Assembly: GCA_004367505.1 (NCBI GenBank)
Contig: SFCB01000031.1
Location: 1-45,892, forward strand
Direction of reading: 5' to 3'
DNA length: 45,892 nucleotides
Origin: Chloroflexi bacterium OHK40
GTDB taxonomy: Bacteria; Chloroflexota; Chloroflexia; Chloroflexales; Chloroflexaceae
Below the pieces are notes generated by a model. It made no database searches. It was not told the DNA's origin and saw nothing but the letters and a program-made list of their open reading frames with translations. Made by a program: the position numbers and the translations under genes. Below are positions 34,400 to 42,475 of the stretch, piece by piece (positions within the stretch are counted from its first letter, which is position 1; the number at the start of each line of letters is the position of its first letter).

Positions 34400-34533
34400 C
34401 GGGGTTCCGGTGGGCCGCCCTACAAGAATGTGGGCCGCCGGCGCACTCTGTATCCAGATTGTGGCGTGATGCTGAGCCTGGCGTTGCTGCTGGGAGGATA
34501 CCACGGCGGTGGACGCCGGGCAACCACTCGCTC

Positions 34534-34836
34534 GTGGCTGCTGGCTTCGGCATCGCCAGCCTGGTGAGCCTGTTCCTCTACGAGCCGATCACGCGGCTCC
34601 AGCGCCTGATGGGCGATATGAGCCAGCTCACCGTGGCGGTGAATACCTACCAGACCGAGGTGGGCCTGCGGCTGATCCAGCTGGACATCAACGAGAAGAC
34701 CACTGTGGGCGCGGCGGCCGATGAGGTGCGCGAGGCGGCCCAGGTGACGCTGGGGCTTGTGCAGCGCTACGTGGAGCCAGCAATCACCCGCTCCATCCAG
34801 AAGGCGGCCAGTCCGGCTGGCTCAGGAGGCGGCTAA
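34534..34836 (+). CDS. Small membrane-anchored helical protein or fragment
   Basis: About 100 residues from a GTG at 34534. A hydrophobic segment (AAGFGIASLVSLFLY) is followed by a long helix rich in Gln, Thr and Val (LMGDMSQLTVAVNTYQTEVGLRL) and a C-terminal helix. No ribosome binding site is visible. The preceding 60 bases in a neighbouring frame also look hydrophobic (MLSLALLLGG), so this may be the C-terminal remnant of a larger membrane protein broken by a frameshift. Coding-like third-position GC continues to the stop. Not recognised. Confidence 0.45.
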   Translation: MAAGFGIASLVSLFLYEPITRLQRLMGDMSQLTVAVNTYQTEVGLRLIQLDINEKTTVGAAADEVREAAQVTLGLVQRYVEPAITRSIQKAASPAGSGGG

Positions 34837-35084
34837 AGCGCCACGGGAGGGCGTCTTCTCGCGCGCCGGGCCGTTAGCCTGGCTCCCCCGTTCTGCTCGC
34901 CGCGATCACGGTCCGGCACCGCCGCCCGTGCGCTTCCGGGTGGGCGCCGTACGAGCCTGCTCGCACCGATGGGTATTTTTTGCCGCGCCTCCGGCTCTCC
35001 CTCCATATGCTGATACACTGCGGCGGATGTTCGACAAGGGCGAGCGTCTGCCAGGCGCTATGAGTCTGGTAGGGGAGGTGAAGG

Positions 35085-36461
35085 ATGGCCCGGGCAATGG
35101 GGACGGCGGTGCTTCCCGAGCGGGCGGCAGGCGCTGCGGCGCTAGCGCGCTGGAGAGACTACCTGCTCTCTGAGGTGGATGGGGCCTCGCTGGGCGTGTT
35201 CCGCATCCTCTTCGGGGCGATCATGGTCTGGGAGGTGCTGCGTTACGTTCGCTACGGCTGGATCGCGCGCTATTACATTGACCCCGGGTTTCACTTCAGC
35301 TACCTGCCCTTCATCCAGCCATGGCCCGGCGCCGGGATGTACTGGCACTTTGCGCTTACGGGCGTGCTGGCGTTGCTGGTGGCTCTGGGGCTGTGGTATC
35401 GGGTGGCGGCCTGGCTCTTCGCCGCCTGCTTCACCTACATCTTTCTGCTCGATAAGGCCCAGTACCTCAACCATTTCTACCTGATCTGCTTGCTGAGCCT
35501 GCTACTGGCGATCACGCCAGCTCATCGCGCCTTGAGCCTCGATGCGCGCCGAGCAATCGCGCCCGGCAGGGTGCCCCGCTGGAGCCTGCACGTGCTGCGC
35601 TTCCAGGTGGGGCTGGTCTACTTCTTCGGGGCGGTCGCCAAGCTTAACGCCGACTGGCTGGCGGGCGAGCCACTGGGCGAGTGGCTGGCTCGCCGGGCCG
35701 ACCTGCCGCTGATCGGCCCGCTGTTGGCCTGGGAGGGTGCCGGGCTCCTCTTTGCGTGGGGCGGCCTGCTCGTTGACCTGTCGCTGCCGTTTTTACTTGC
35801 CTGGGGCCGCACCTTCTGGCTCGGCGCCGCCGTGGCGGTGGCGTTCAACCTGCTCAACGCCCAGATCTTCAGCATCGGTATCTTCCCCTGGATGATGATC
35901 GCCGCCCTCACGCTCTTCCCCCGTCCCGACTGGCCGCGCGCCATCCTCGGCCGGGCCGGGGCCTCGCGCGCCAGGCGGCCCCGCCCGGGTACGCCTCCGG
36001 CCAGCCGGGCCGCCCTGGCACTGCTGGTGGCCCTGCATCTTTACGCCCTGGTCCAGCTGACTCTGCCTCTGCGCCACTGGCTCTACCCCTCCGACGTGGC
36101 CTGGAGCGAGGAGGGTCATCGCTTTAGCTGGCGCATGAAGCTGCGCGACAAGGCGGCCGAGGTGACCTTCTACGTAAGCGATCCGCGTGGGGGCGAGCGG
36201 CATGCGGTGGACGCCCGGCGCTGGCTGACGGCCCGCCAGGAGAGCAAGATGGCCTCGCGGCCGGATATGATCCACCAGTTCGCCCGCTTCGTGGCCGACG
36301 AGGAGCAGCGCCGTACAGGCGTGCGGCCGATCGTCACCGCAGAGGCCTGGGCCGGGCTTAATGGCCGTGAGCCGGCTCTGCTGGTCGATCCCACCGTGGA
36401 TCTGGCCTCCGAGCCGTACCGGCTGGGTCCGGCGCCATGGATCACGCGCCCGCCCCGCTGA
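35085..36461 (+). CDS. Vitamin K-dependent gamma-carboxylase homologue (HTTM)
   Basis: A 458-residue polytopic membrane protein with about eight helices in the first 330 residues. It matches the gamma-carboxylase family: FLLDKAQYLNHFYL, where Lys124 aligns with the catalytic lysine of the animal enzyme in a similar LDKxxxxNHxYL context, and EEGHRFSWRMKLRDKAAEVTFYV in the C-terminal part. The animal enzyme carboxylates glutamate using reduced vitamin K, CO2 and O2; bacterial homologues are mostly uncharacterised. The ATG has GGGGAGGTGAAGG upstream. It precedes the radical SAM gene by 20 bp. No obvious peptide substrate is encoded nearby. Confidence 0.88.
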   Translation: MARAMGTAVLPERAAGAAALARWRDYLLSEVDGASLGVFRILFGAIMVWEVLRYVRYGWIARYYIDPGFHFSYLPFIQPWPGAGMYWHFALTGVLALLVALGLWYRVAAWLFAACFTYIFLLDKAQYLNHFYLICLLSLLLAITPAHRALSLDARRAIAPGRVPRWSLHVLRFQVGLVYFFGAVAKLNADWLAGEPLGEWLARRADLPLIGPLLAWEGAGLLFAWGGLLVDLSLPFLLAWGRTFWLGAAVAVAFNLLNAQIFSIGIFPWMMIAALTLFPRPDWPRAILGRAGASRARRPRPGTPPASRAALALLVALHLYALVQLTLPLRHWLYPSDVAWSEEGHRFSWRMKLRDKAAEVTFYVSDPRGGERHAVDARRWLTARQESKMASRPDMIHQFARFVADEEQRRTGVRPIVTAEAWAGLNGREPALLVDPTVDLASEPYRLGPAPWITRPPR

Positions 36462-36481
36462 AGACGTGGTACCATGGCGCC

Positions 36482-37873
36482 ATGCGCGCTGTGCTGATCG
36501 CAACCTATGAACTGGGCCGCCAGCCCTTTAGTCTGGCCTCTCCGGCAGCCTGGCTGCGCCGCGCCGGGGCCGAGGTTATTTGTCTGGACACCGCCGTAGC
36601 GCCGCTGGATCGCGCGTCCGTGGTCGGGGCGACGTTGATCGGGCTCTCCGTGCCGATGCATACGGCCACGCGCCTGGCCGCTGAGATGCTGCCCGAGCTG
36701 CGCGCCCTCGCGCCCAGGGCCCTGATCGTCTGTTACGGCCTCTATGCCCCGCTCAACGCCGACCACCTGCGCGCGCTTGGCGCCGATGTGTGCATCGGCG
36801 GCGAGTACGAGGCCGAGTTGGTACGGTTGTGGGAGCGGCGCCTGGACGGAGGGGAGCCCGAGGGGGCGGTGCGCATCGCGCTGGATCGGCTCGCCTTCGT
36901 GCCGCCCGAGCGCGAGGGGCTCCCGGGGCTGGAGCGCTACGCCCGGCTGATGACGCCACTGGGCCCACGGCTTGCGGGCTACACCGAGGCGAGCCGTGGC
37001 TGTAAGCATCGCTGCCGCCATTGCCCGATTGTCCCCGTGTACGGCGGGCGCTTCCGCGTGGTGCCGCGTGAGGTAGTGCTGGAGGATGCGCGCCGCCAGG
37101 TGGCCGCTGGCGCCCGCCACATCACCTTCGGCGACCCCGACTTTCTCAATGGGCCCGGCCACGTTCTGCCCCTCGTGCGCGCCCTCCACGCTGAATACCC
37201 GGGGCTGACCTACGATGTGACGGTAAAGGTTGAGCACCTGCTGCGGTACGCCCACCTGCTCCCCGAGTTGCGGGCTACTGGCTGCACGCTGGTGACAAGC
37301 GCGGTGGAGGCGCTGGACGACGCGATCCTGGAGCGCTTCGACAAGCGCCACAGTGTAGCCGACGTGGCACGTGCGGCGGCGCTGCTGCGCGCGGCGGGCA
37401 TCGCGCTGAACGCGACCTTCGTGGCGTTTACGCCGTGGACGAGCCGGCAGGTCTACCGCTCCTTCCTGGCGCAGATCGCGGAACTGGGCCTGCTGGAGAG
37501 CGTGAGCCCGGTGCAGTACGCCATTCGTCTGCTCGTCCCGGCGGGCTCGCGCCTGCTCGATCTCGACGAGGTGCGGGCCTGTGCCGGGCCCTTCGATGCG
37601 CGGGCGCTGGTCCACCCCTGGCGTCACCCCGATCCGGCGATGGACGAACTGCAGCGGGCGGTGCTGCGCCTTGCTCAGGGGAGTGCCGCCCGTGGCGAGA
37701 CGCGGCCAGCCTTCTACCGCCGCGTCCTGGCGCTGGTGGATGCGCATATCGGCGCGGCGCCGGTGGTGGCGCCGGAGCATCTCCTGCAGCGGCCACCCAT
37801 TCCCTACCTGAGCGAGCCGTGGTACTGCTGAGCGGAGCCTACCGAGGAGCAGGCTGCTCCTGACTACGTGTGA
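36482..37873 (+). CDS. B12-binding/radical SAM selenoprotein, CUAEP tail
   Basis: Read through the TGA at 37829 as selenocysteine, this is a 463-residue protein. Residues 1-130 form a cobalamin-binding-like Rossmann domain (GATLIGLSVPMHTATRLA, GADVCIGGEYE). The radical SAM core has the cluster motif in EASRGCKHRCRHCP (CxxxCxxC). The frame reaches WYC and then TGA GCG GAG CCT, giving Cys449-Sec450-Ala-Glu-Pro and ten more residues to a second TGA at 37871. I recall a radical SAM family described by a CUAEP/CCAEP tail, which matches. A SECIS-like hairpin follows. Without recoding the protein would be 449 residues. Its reaction is unknown. Confidence 0.85.
37829..37861 (+). promoter_or_regulatory. 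Selenocysteine TGA with SECIS-like stem-loop
   Basis: TGA at 37829-37831 is followed by AGGAGCA (37845-37851), loop GGC (37852-37854) and TGCTCCT (37855-37861): a 7-bp perfect stem with a G-rich apical loop 20 bases after the TGA. Bacterial SECIS elements place a small stem with a G at the start of its loop at this distance. No long-range sequence consensus exists to confirm it further by eye. Confidence 0.7.
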
Positions 37874-37885
37874 CCGAGGATGGCG

Positions 37886-39124
37886 ATGGCGCAACGGGTG
37901 CTCTTGCTGACAACCCCCTCCTCCTACCGCCTCCCGGCCTTTCTGGAGGCGGGCGAGCGGCTCGGTATTGAGTTGCTCGTGGCGGAGGACATGCCTGCGG
38001 CGCTGGCCGGCCGCGCGGGGCTGCGGATCGGGCTCGATTTTGCCGACGAGGCTGGCGCCACGCGCACGCTGCTCACGGTGGCCGCCGAGGCGCCGCTCGC
38101 GGCCGTGATCGCGGTAGACGACAGCGGGAGCCTGCTGGCGGCGCGGGTGAGCGCGGCTCTCGGGCTGCCACACAATCGTCCGGAGGCGGCCGAGGCAGCC
38201 CGCGATAAGTATCGCATGCGGCAGCTCTTCGCGCAGGCCGGGGTGCCCTCGCCCGCGTTTCGCCTCTGCTCAACCGACGACGACCTGGCCGCCCTGGCCA
38301 CCCGGATCGCCTATCCCTGCGTAGTGAAGCCGCTGCGCCTGAACGGCAGCCGTGGCGTTATCCGTGCTGACGGTCCGGAGGGCTTTGTGGCGGCTGCACG
38401 GCGTATTGCCCGCCTGCTCGACCGGTTGGAGGGCCCCGGGCCTCACCAGTTCCTCGCCGAGGCGTTCATCCCCGGCTTCGAGGTCGCACTGGAGGGCCTG
38501 ATCGATCGGGGGCGACTGCAGGTGCTTGCGCTCTTCGATAAGCCCGATCCGTTGGACGGCCCGTTCTTCGAAGAGACGATCTACGTGACGCCCTCGCGCC
38601 TGCCGCCCGAGGTGCAGCAGGCGATCGGCGAGGTAGCCGCGCGGGCCGCGACGGCGGTGGGCCTGGAGCGGGGGCCGCTCCACGCCGAGCTGCGGGTGAA
38701 TGAAGCCGGGCCGTGGATGGTGGAACTGGCCGGGCGCACGATCGGGGGGCTCTGCTCGCGCACACTACGCTTCGGCACCGATGCCTCGCTGGAGGAGCTG
38801 ATCCTGCGGCAGGCTACGGGGCTACCGGTGGAGTCGTTGAGCGCTGCCGGTAGCGCGGGCGGGGTGATGATGATCCCCATCCCCGGGCCCGGGGTGCTGC
38901 GGGCGGTGCATGGCGTCGCGGAGGCCAGGGCGGTGCCGGGTATAGAGAGTGTGGAGATTACCGCGCCGTTGCATTACCCCCTGGTGCCACTGCCAGAGGG
39001 TGACGCCTACCTCGGATTCATCTTCGCGCGCGGGGAGCGACCAGAGCAGGTCGAGGCCGCGCTACGGGCGAGCCACGACCTGCTGGCGTTCGAGCTCATG
39101 CCGGAGATCCCCGTGCTCTCATAG
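37886..39124 (+). CDS. ATP-grasp domain protein
   Basis: A 412-residue ATP-grasp enzyme. An N-terminal pre-ATP-grasp part (VLLLTTPSSYRLPAFLEAGERLG, VIAVDDSG) is followed by ARDKYRMRQLFAQAGVPSP, YPCVVKPLRLNGSRGVIRA, the metal-binding HAELRVNE and VELAGRTIGG, and a C-terminal lid. It should couple ATP hydrolysis to a carboxylate-amine ligation of unknown substrate. The ATG at 37886 is favoured over 37880 because GAGGA ends 5 bases before it. It lies 12 bp after the second stop of the radical SAM selenoprotein and is probably cotranscribed. Confidence 0.88.
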   Translation: MAQRVLLLTTPSSYRLPAFLEAGERLGIELLVAEDMPAALAGRAGLRIGLDFADEAGATRTLLTVAAEAPLAAVIAVDDSGSLLAARVSAALGLPHNRPEAAEAARDKYRMRQLFAQAGVPSPAFRLCSTDDDLAALATRIAYPCVVKPLRLNGSRGVIRADGPEGFVAAARRIARLLDRLEGPGPHQFLAEAFIPGFEVALEGLIDRGRLQVLALFDKPDPLDGPFFEETIYVTPSRLPPEVQQAIGEVAARAATAVGLERGPLHAELRVNEAGPWMVELAGRTIGGLCSRTLRFGTDASLEELILRQATGLPVESLSAAGSAGGVMMIPIPGPGVLRAVHGVAEARAVPGIESVEITAPLHYPLVPLPEGDAYLGFIFARGERPEQVEAALRASHDLLAFELMPEIPVLS

Positions 39125-39231
39125 AAGCCACGACTCGCTTGCGGTATCCCGTCGATGCAGCACGCTGCATCCTGCATAGGTGGCCGAGCGATGATTGTGC
39201 TTCAATACACGCCAGGGGCGCCGGCCAGGCG

Positions 39232-39534
39232 CTACTTCCGGCGGGGCGCGCCGCCCTTGCCCTGGCGCACAGGGGGCGTCCAACCCTCGGGCATTTTGGC
39301 ATTCTCGCCGAAGAAGAACTCCTCCATCTGCTGCATGAGGATCTTCTGGGCGTTCGGGTCGCCAAGGCTGAGGCCGTAGTGGTTGATCACCAGGGTTGCC
39401 TGGGCGGGCCAGAGGTTGTAGGCTTGCTGGGAGATCTCTTCGTAGATGCGCTGGCCGAGGGGGCCGGGGAAGGGGGGCCGCTCCAGCCCCGGGAGTTCTC
39501 GCCCGAGTTTCGCGCAGTTGACCATCCGTGGCAT
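39232..39534 (-). CDS. YggX-like Fe(II)-trafficking protein
   Basis: A 100-residue protein that begins MPRMVNCAKLGRELPGLERPPFPGPLGQRIYEEISQQAYNLW (cited in part: MPRMVNCAKLGREL), with NCxKLG carrying the conserved Cys and a C-terminal QMEEFFFGE. This is the YggX family, linked to iron-sulfur cluster protection and iron trafficking. The start is set by the family's MxRMVNC beginning. Gly/Lys/Arg-rich C-terminal tail. It converges on the ATP-grasp gene. Nothing visible explains its regulation. Confidence 0.93.
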   Translation of the reverse strand: MPRMVNCAKLGRELPGLERPPFPGPLGQRIYEEISQQAYNLWPAQATLVINHYGLSLGDPNAQKILMQQMEEFFFGENAKMPEGWTPPVRQGKGGAPRRK

Positions 39535-39616
39535 CGCTCTTGCCTGACTAGCGCCGGTGCCGGCGCGTGAGACTTGCGGCTGCGGGCCCGGCCCGCCCAC
39601 GTATTATACCTGAGGC

Positions 39617-40519
39617 ATGCGAGTTGTTGTCTTTGCGATGCCGGGCCGCCTGGCCGGTCCTGCTTTGCTGGCCCTGCTCGAAGCGGGCGCCGAGGTGGCC
39701 GCCGTGGTGGTACCAGCGCCGCCGGGCGCGCCGCCGCTAGCCCCGGCCCCGCCGGTAGCCCCGCCCGACAGCTTCATCGGGGTGGGCCAGCCGCCGCCGC
39801 TGGGCCCCTTGCAGGTGGCGGCGGCCCGTGGGCTCCCTGCCCTCGCCGTGGGCCGCCGCGCCGAACCAGCGCTGGCTACCGCCATCGCCGCCTACCGGCC
39901 CGACCTGGCCTGTGTGGTCTGCTGGCCGTGGCGCATCCCACCGGCGCTGCTAGCCGTGCCACGCCTTGGCTTCCTGAACCTGCACCCCGCGCCGTTGCCG
40001 GAGCTGCGCGGCCCGGAGCCACTCTTCTGGGCGTTCCAGGAGGGCCGCCGGCAGACGGCGGTGACGCTCCACTGGATGGACGAACAGTTCGATACAGGCG
40101 ATATCGCGGCGCGGGCCCCGGTGCCTTTGCCCGCCGGGATCGGCTGGGACGCCGCTGAGGAGCGAGTGGCGGTGGCGGGGGCCGCGCTTCTTCAGGAGCT
40201 TGTGCCGCGCCTTGCGAGCGGCGAGGTGCCCCGCCGTCAGCAGGGGCCGGGTGGTAGCTACCGTGGGTCGCCCGTGGAGGAGGATTTCGCCATCGAGCCC
40301 GGGTGGCCTGCGGAGCGGGCCTTTCGCTTTATGCGGGGCACCGCCGCCTGGGGCCGACCGTACAGGCTGCGGGCCGATGGAGCGGCGCCTGTCTGGCTCG
40401 GCGCCGCGATCGACTGTGACCCGGTAGGTGTGCTCGGCGCGCCGCTCATGATTGAGGGCGCCCTGGCGCGGGCGCAGCTCTCGCCGGGCGTGCTCAGCGC
40501 GACCCTGGCGCGGCGCTAG
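39617..40519 (+). CDS. Formyltransferase family protein (Fmt-like)
   Basis: A 300-residue protein with the formyltransferase fold. The active-site stretch FLNLHPAPLPELRGPEPLFWAF contains the conserved Asn and His, and VTLHWMDEQFDTGDI the conserved Asp. The C-terminal part is a poor match to the tRNA-binding domain of methionyl-tRNA formyltransferase, so another N-formylated acceptor (amino sugar or nucleotide sugar) is possible. A Pro/Ala-rich segment lies at about 35-60. The ATG has GAGG close upstream and a TATTAT element nearby. The 3' end overlaps the zinc-ribbon gene by 4 bp, convergent. Confidence 0.85.
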   Translation: MRVVVFAMPGRLAGPALLALLEAGAEVAAVVVPAPPGAPPLAPAPPVAPPDSFIGVGQPPPLGPLQVAAARGLPALAVGRRAEPALATAIAAYRPDLACVVCWPWRIPPALLAVPRLGFLNLHPAPLPELRGPEPLFWAFQEGRRQTAVTLHWMDEQFDTGDIAARAPVPLPAGIGWDAAEERVAVAGAALLQELVPRLASGEVPRRQQGPGGSYRGSPVEEDFAIEPGWPAERAFRFMRGTAAWGRPYRLRADGAAPVWLGAAIDCDPVGVLGAPLMIEGALARAQLSPGVLSATLARR

Positions 40520-40722
40520 CGCTGCTGCCGGGCCGAGCTCTCCTTGCGGTTGGGGCGCTCGTCGCCCTCGCGAGGGGCGTCGCGGCGCGAGCGGCACTTC
40601 GGGCAGCGTGTCGGCTCGTGCAGGAAGCCCTTGTCGGCGTAGAACTCCTGCTCACCAGCGGTGAAGATGAACGTCGCGCCGCAGTTGCGGCAGACGAGCT
40701 CCATGTCGCGATAGAAAGGCAT
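40516..40722 (-). CDS. Zinc-ribbon protein
   Basis: A 68-residue protein: MPFYRDMELVCRNCGATFIFTAGEQEFYADKG (shown in part, first Cys pair in CRNCG), then a second pair in RCPKCRSRR. The CxxC pairs and the EQEFY..KG spacing match the small zinc-ribbon family PF13451. The frame is open to 40806, but a TACAAT -10 overlaps that region, so I start at 40722. The C-terminus is rich in Arg, Glu and Lys, compatible with nucleic-acid contact. Function unknown. Confidence 0.85.
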   Translation of the reverse strand: MPFYRDMELVCRNCGATFIFTAGEQEFYADKGFLHEPTRCPKCRSRRDAPREGDERPNRKESSARQQR

Positions 40723-40806
40723 AACGCTTGGGGGGGTGCCCGCCGGGGTGCCGCCGGGCGACCGATCGGTGCCCGGCGCGGGGCAGGGGTGAGGTTCGCC
40801 ATCCAT

Positions 40807-40815
40807 ATTGTAGCA
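40807..40815 (-). promoter_or_regulatory. Extended -10 promoter of the zinc-ribbon gene
   Basis: Minus-strand TGCTACAAT, an extended -10 with a five-of-six hexamer and no convincing -35. Transcription would start near 40800, excluding the ATG at 40806 and supporting the one at 40722. Confidence 0.55.
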
Positions 40816-40972
40816 CGGCGCGCAGCCTCCTGGCAGAGGCTGGTGGTCTGTGCCATCCCCCGGTATTTATGCGGCACCGGCTCACACCGCAGAGGCGATC
40901 GTTGGGGCGCCGATCCGTGCGCCCGGAGAGAACCACGTGGTGCCCATCCTCCGCAGTGGGTAGTAGAGCTGC

Positions 40973-40989
40973 GGCAGGCCTTGCCTGCC
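40973..40989 (+). other. Hairpin in the leader of the Ni/Co transporter gene
   Basis: GGCAGGC (40973-40979), loop CTT, GCCTGCC (40983-40989): a perfect 7-bp stem 45 bases before the transporter start. No T tract follows. The 40723-41034 stretch contains no gene I can support. A metal-responsive leader is possible, but I could not fit the NiCo or cobalamin riboswitch consensus by eye. Confidence 0.35.
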
Positions 40990-41034
40990 ACCCCGTTGCC
41001 ATCCCTGTTCCGCAATCGTGCCTGGGAGGCGCCA

Positions 41035-42459
41035 ATGCTGCTTCGAGCCTTGCTCGCCGGGTCGCTCGCGGCCCTGATCGCTGGCCACCTGGCCGTGACC
41101 ACCGCCGCCGCGCACCCGATGGGGAACTTCACGATCAACCACCACTCGGCGCTCACGGTGGGCGCCGAGACGATTGTGGTCGAGCAGGTCATCGATATGG
41201 CCGAGATCCCGGCCTTCCAGGAGCTCGCCGCGATCGACGAGGATGGCAACGGCCAGCCTGGCCCGGAGGAGGCGAGTGTGTACCACAGCGGGCGCTGCGC
41301 CGACCTCGCTGGCGATCTGGAGCTGCGGCTGGCCGGGCGGCTGGCCCCGCTCAGCCTTGAGCAGTCGACGGTGAGCTTTCCACCGGGGGTTGGCGGGCTG
41401 CTCACGCTGCGCCTCAGTTGCCGCTACCGCGCGCCGGTGGCCGTGCCCGCTGAAGGGCTGGCCATCTCCTTCGCCGACCGTAGCTACGCCGAGCGGCTCG
41501 GCTGGCGCGAGATCGTGGTTCGCGGCGATGGCCTGCGCGTCGATGGTGCGCCGGCAGCGAGCGTGAGCGCGGCGCTGACGAACTACCCCGACGATCTGTT
41601 GAGCAGCCCGCTCGATGTGCGCGAGGTACGCTTCTCGGTGACCCCCGGGGCTCAGGCGCCTGCGGAAGCCGCTATGGCCGGCCCGAGTCCTGCCCGTGCC
41701 GACCGTCTGGCCGAACTGGTGACGCTCCGGACGCTCACGCCGGCCTCGGTAGGGCTCGCTCTATTGCTCGCCTTCGTCTGGGGGGCTGCTCATGCCTTCG
41801 CGCCCGGCCACGGCAAGACGGTCGTGGCGGCCTACCTGGTAGGAACCCGGGGCACCGTGGGGCATGCCCTCTTCCTGGGGCTCACCACGACGATCACGCA
41901 CACGGCGGGAGTCTTCGCGCTCGGCCTGCTCACCCTTGCCGCCTCGCGCTTTGTCGTCACCGAACAGCTCTTTCCCTGGCTCAGCCTCGCCTCGGGCCTT
42001 ACCGTCGTCTGGCTTGGTGTAACGATGTTCGCCGGTCGTCTGCGTGGGTCGGGCGGGCACCACCACCACCACGGGGCGGAGGGGCACCACCATCACCACG
42101 GGGCGGAGGGCCATACCCACGAACCACCAGCGGGTGGGGTGACATGGCGGAATTTGCTGGTGCTGGGGGTGTCGGGTGGGCTGATCCCCTGCCCGTCGGC
42201 GCTCGTGGTGCTCCTGGGTGCGGTGGCGCTGGGGCGTGCCGGTTTCGGGCTCGCGCTGGTGCTGGCCTTCTCCCTGGGGCTCGCCAGCGTGCTCACCGCG
42301 ATCGGTGTGCTGTTCCTCTACGCGGGGCGGCTGCTCGACCGTGTGCCGGCCAGCGGACCACTGCTGCGCCTGGTGCCCGCCGCCAGCGCGCTCTGCGTGG
42401 CGGTGCTGGGCGCAGGGATCACCTGGCGGGCGCTGGCCGCGATGGGTGCCTTTGGCTGA
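41035..42459 (+). CDS. Nickel/cobalt transporter, NiCoT/RcnA type
   Basis: A 474-residue membrane protein. A signal-like N-terminus (LLRALLAGSLAALIAGHLAVTTAAAHP) leads into an extracytoplasmic domain of about 200 residues that begins with HPMGNFTINHH. A six-helix transporter core follows, with the family motif AHAFAPGHGKT and, before helix 4, a His-rich loop with two HHHHHG runs at about residues 342-361, then GLIPCPSALVVLL. Such proteins move Ni2+ or Co2+, mostly as exporters when His-rich. The ATG has GGGAGG 5 bases upstream. Confidence 0.92.
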   Translation: MLLRALLAGSLAALIAGHLAVTTAAAHPMGNFTINHHSALTVGAETIVVEQVIDMAEIPAFQELAAIDEDGNGQPGPEEASVYHSGRCADLAGDLELRLAGRLAPLSLEQSTVSFPPGVGGLLTLRLSCRYRAPVAVPAEGLAISFADRSYAERLGWREIVVRGDGLRVDGAPAASVSAALTNYPDDLLSSPLDVREVRFSVTPGAQAPAEAAMAGPSPARADRLAELVTLRTLTPASVGLALLLAFVWGAAHAFAPGHGKTVVAAYLVGTRGTVGHALFLGLTTTITHTAGVFALGLLTLAASRFVVTEQLFPWLSLASGLTVVWLGVTMFAGRLRGSGGHHHHHGAEGHHHHHGAEGHTHEPPAGGVTWRNLLVLGVSGGLIPCPSALVVLLGAVALGRAGFGLALVLAFSLGLASVLTAIGVLFLYAGRLLDRVPASGPLLRLVPAASALCVAVLGAGITWRALAAMGAFG

Positions 42460-42475
42460 GGCGGGGCCGCAGCTC

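Noticed and set aside
36170-38173. 667-codon open frame on the minus strand across the carboxylase and radical SAM genes
   Set aside because: It is a shadow of two well-supported genes, with Arg/His/Gln-rich composition and no recognisable domain.
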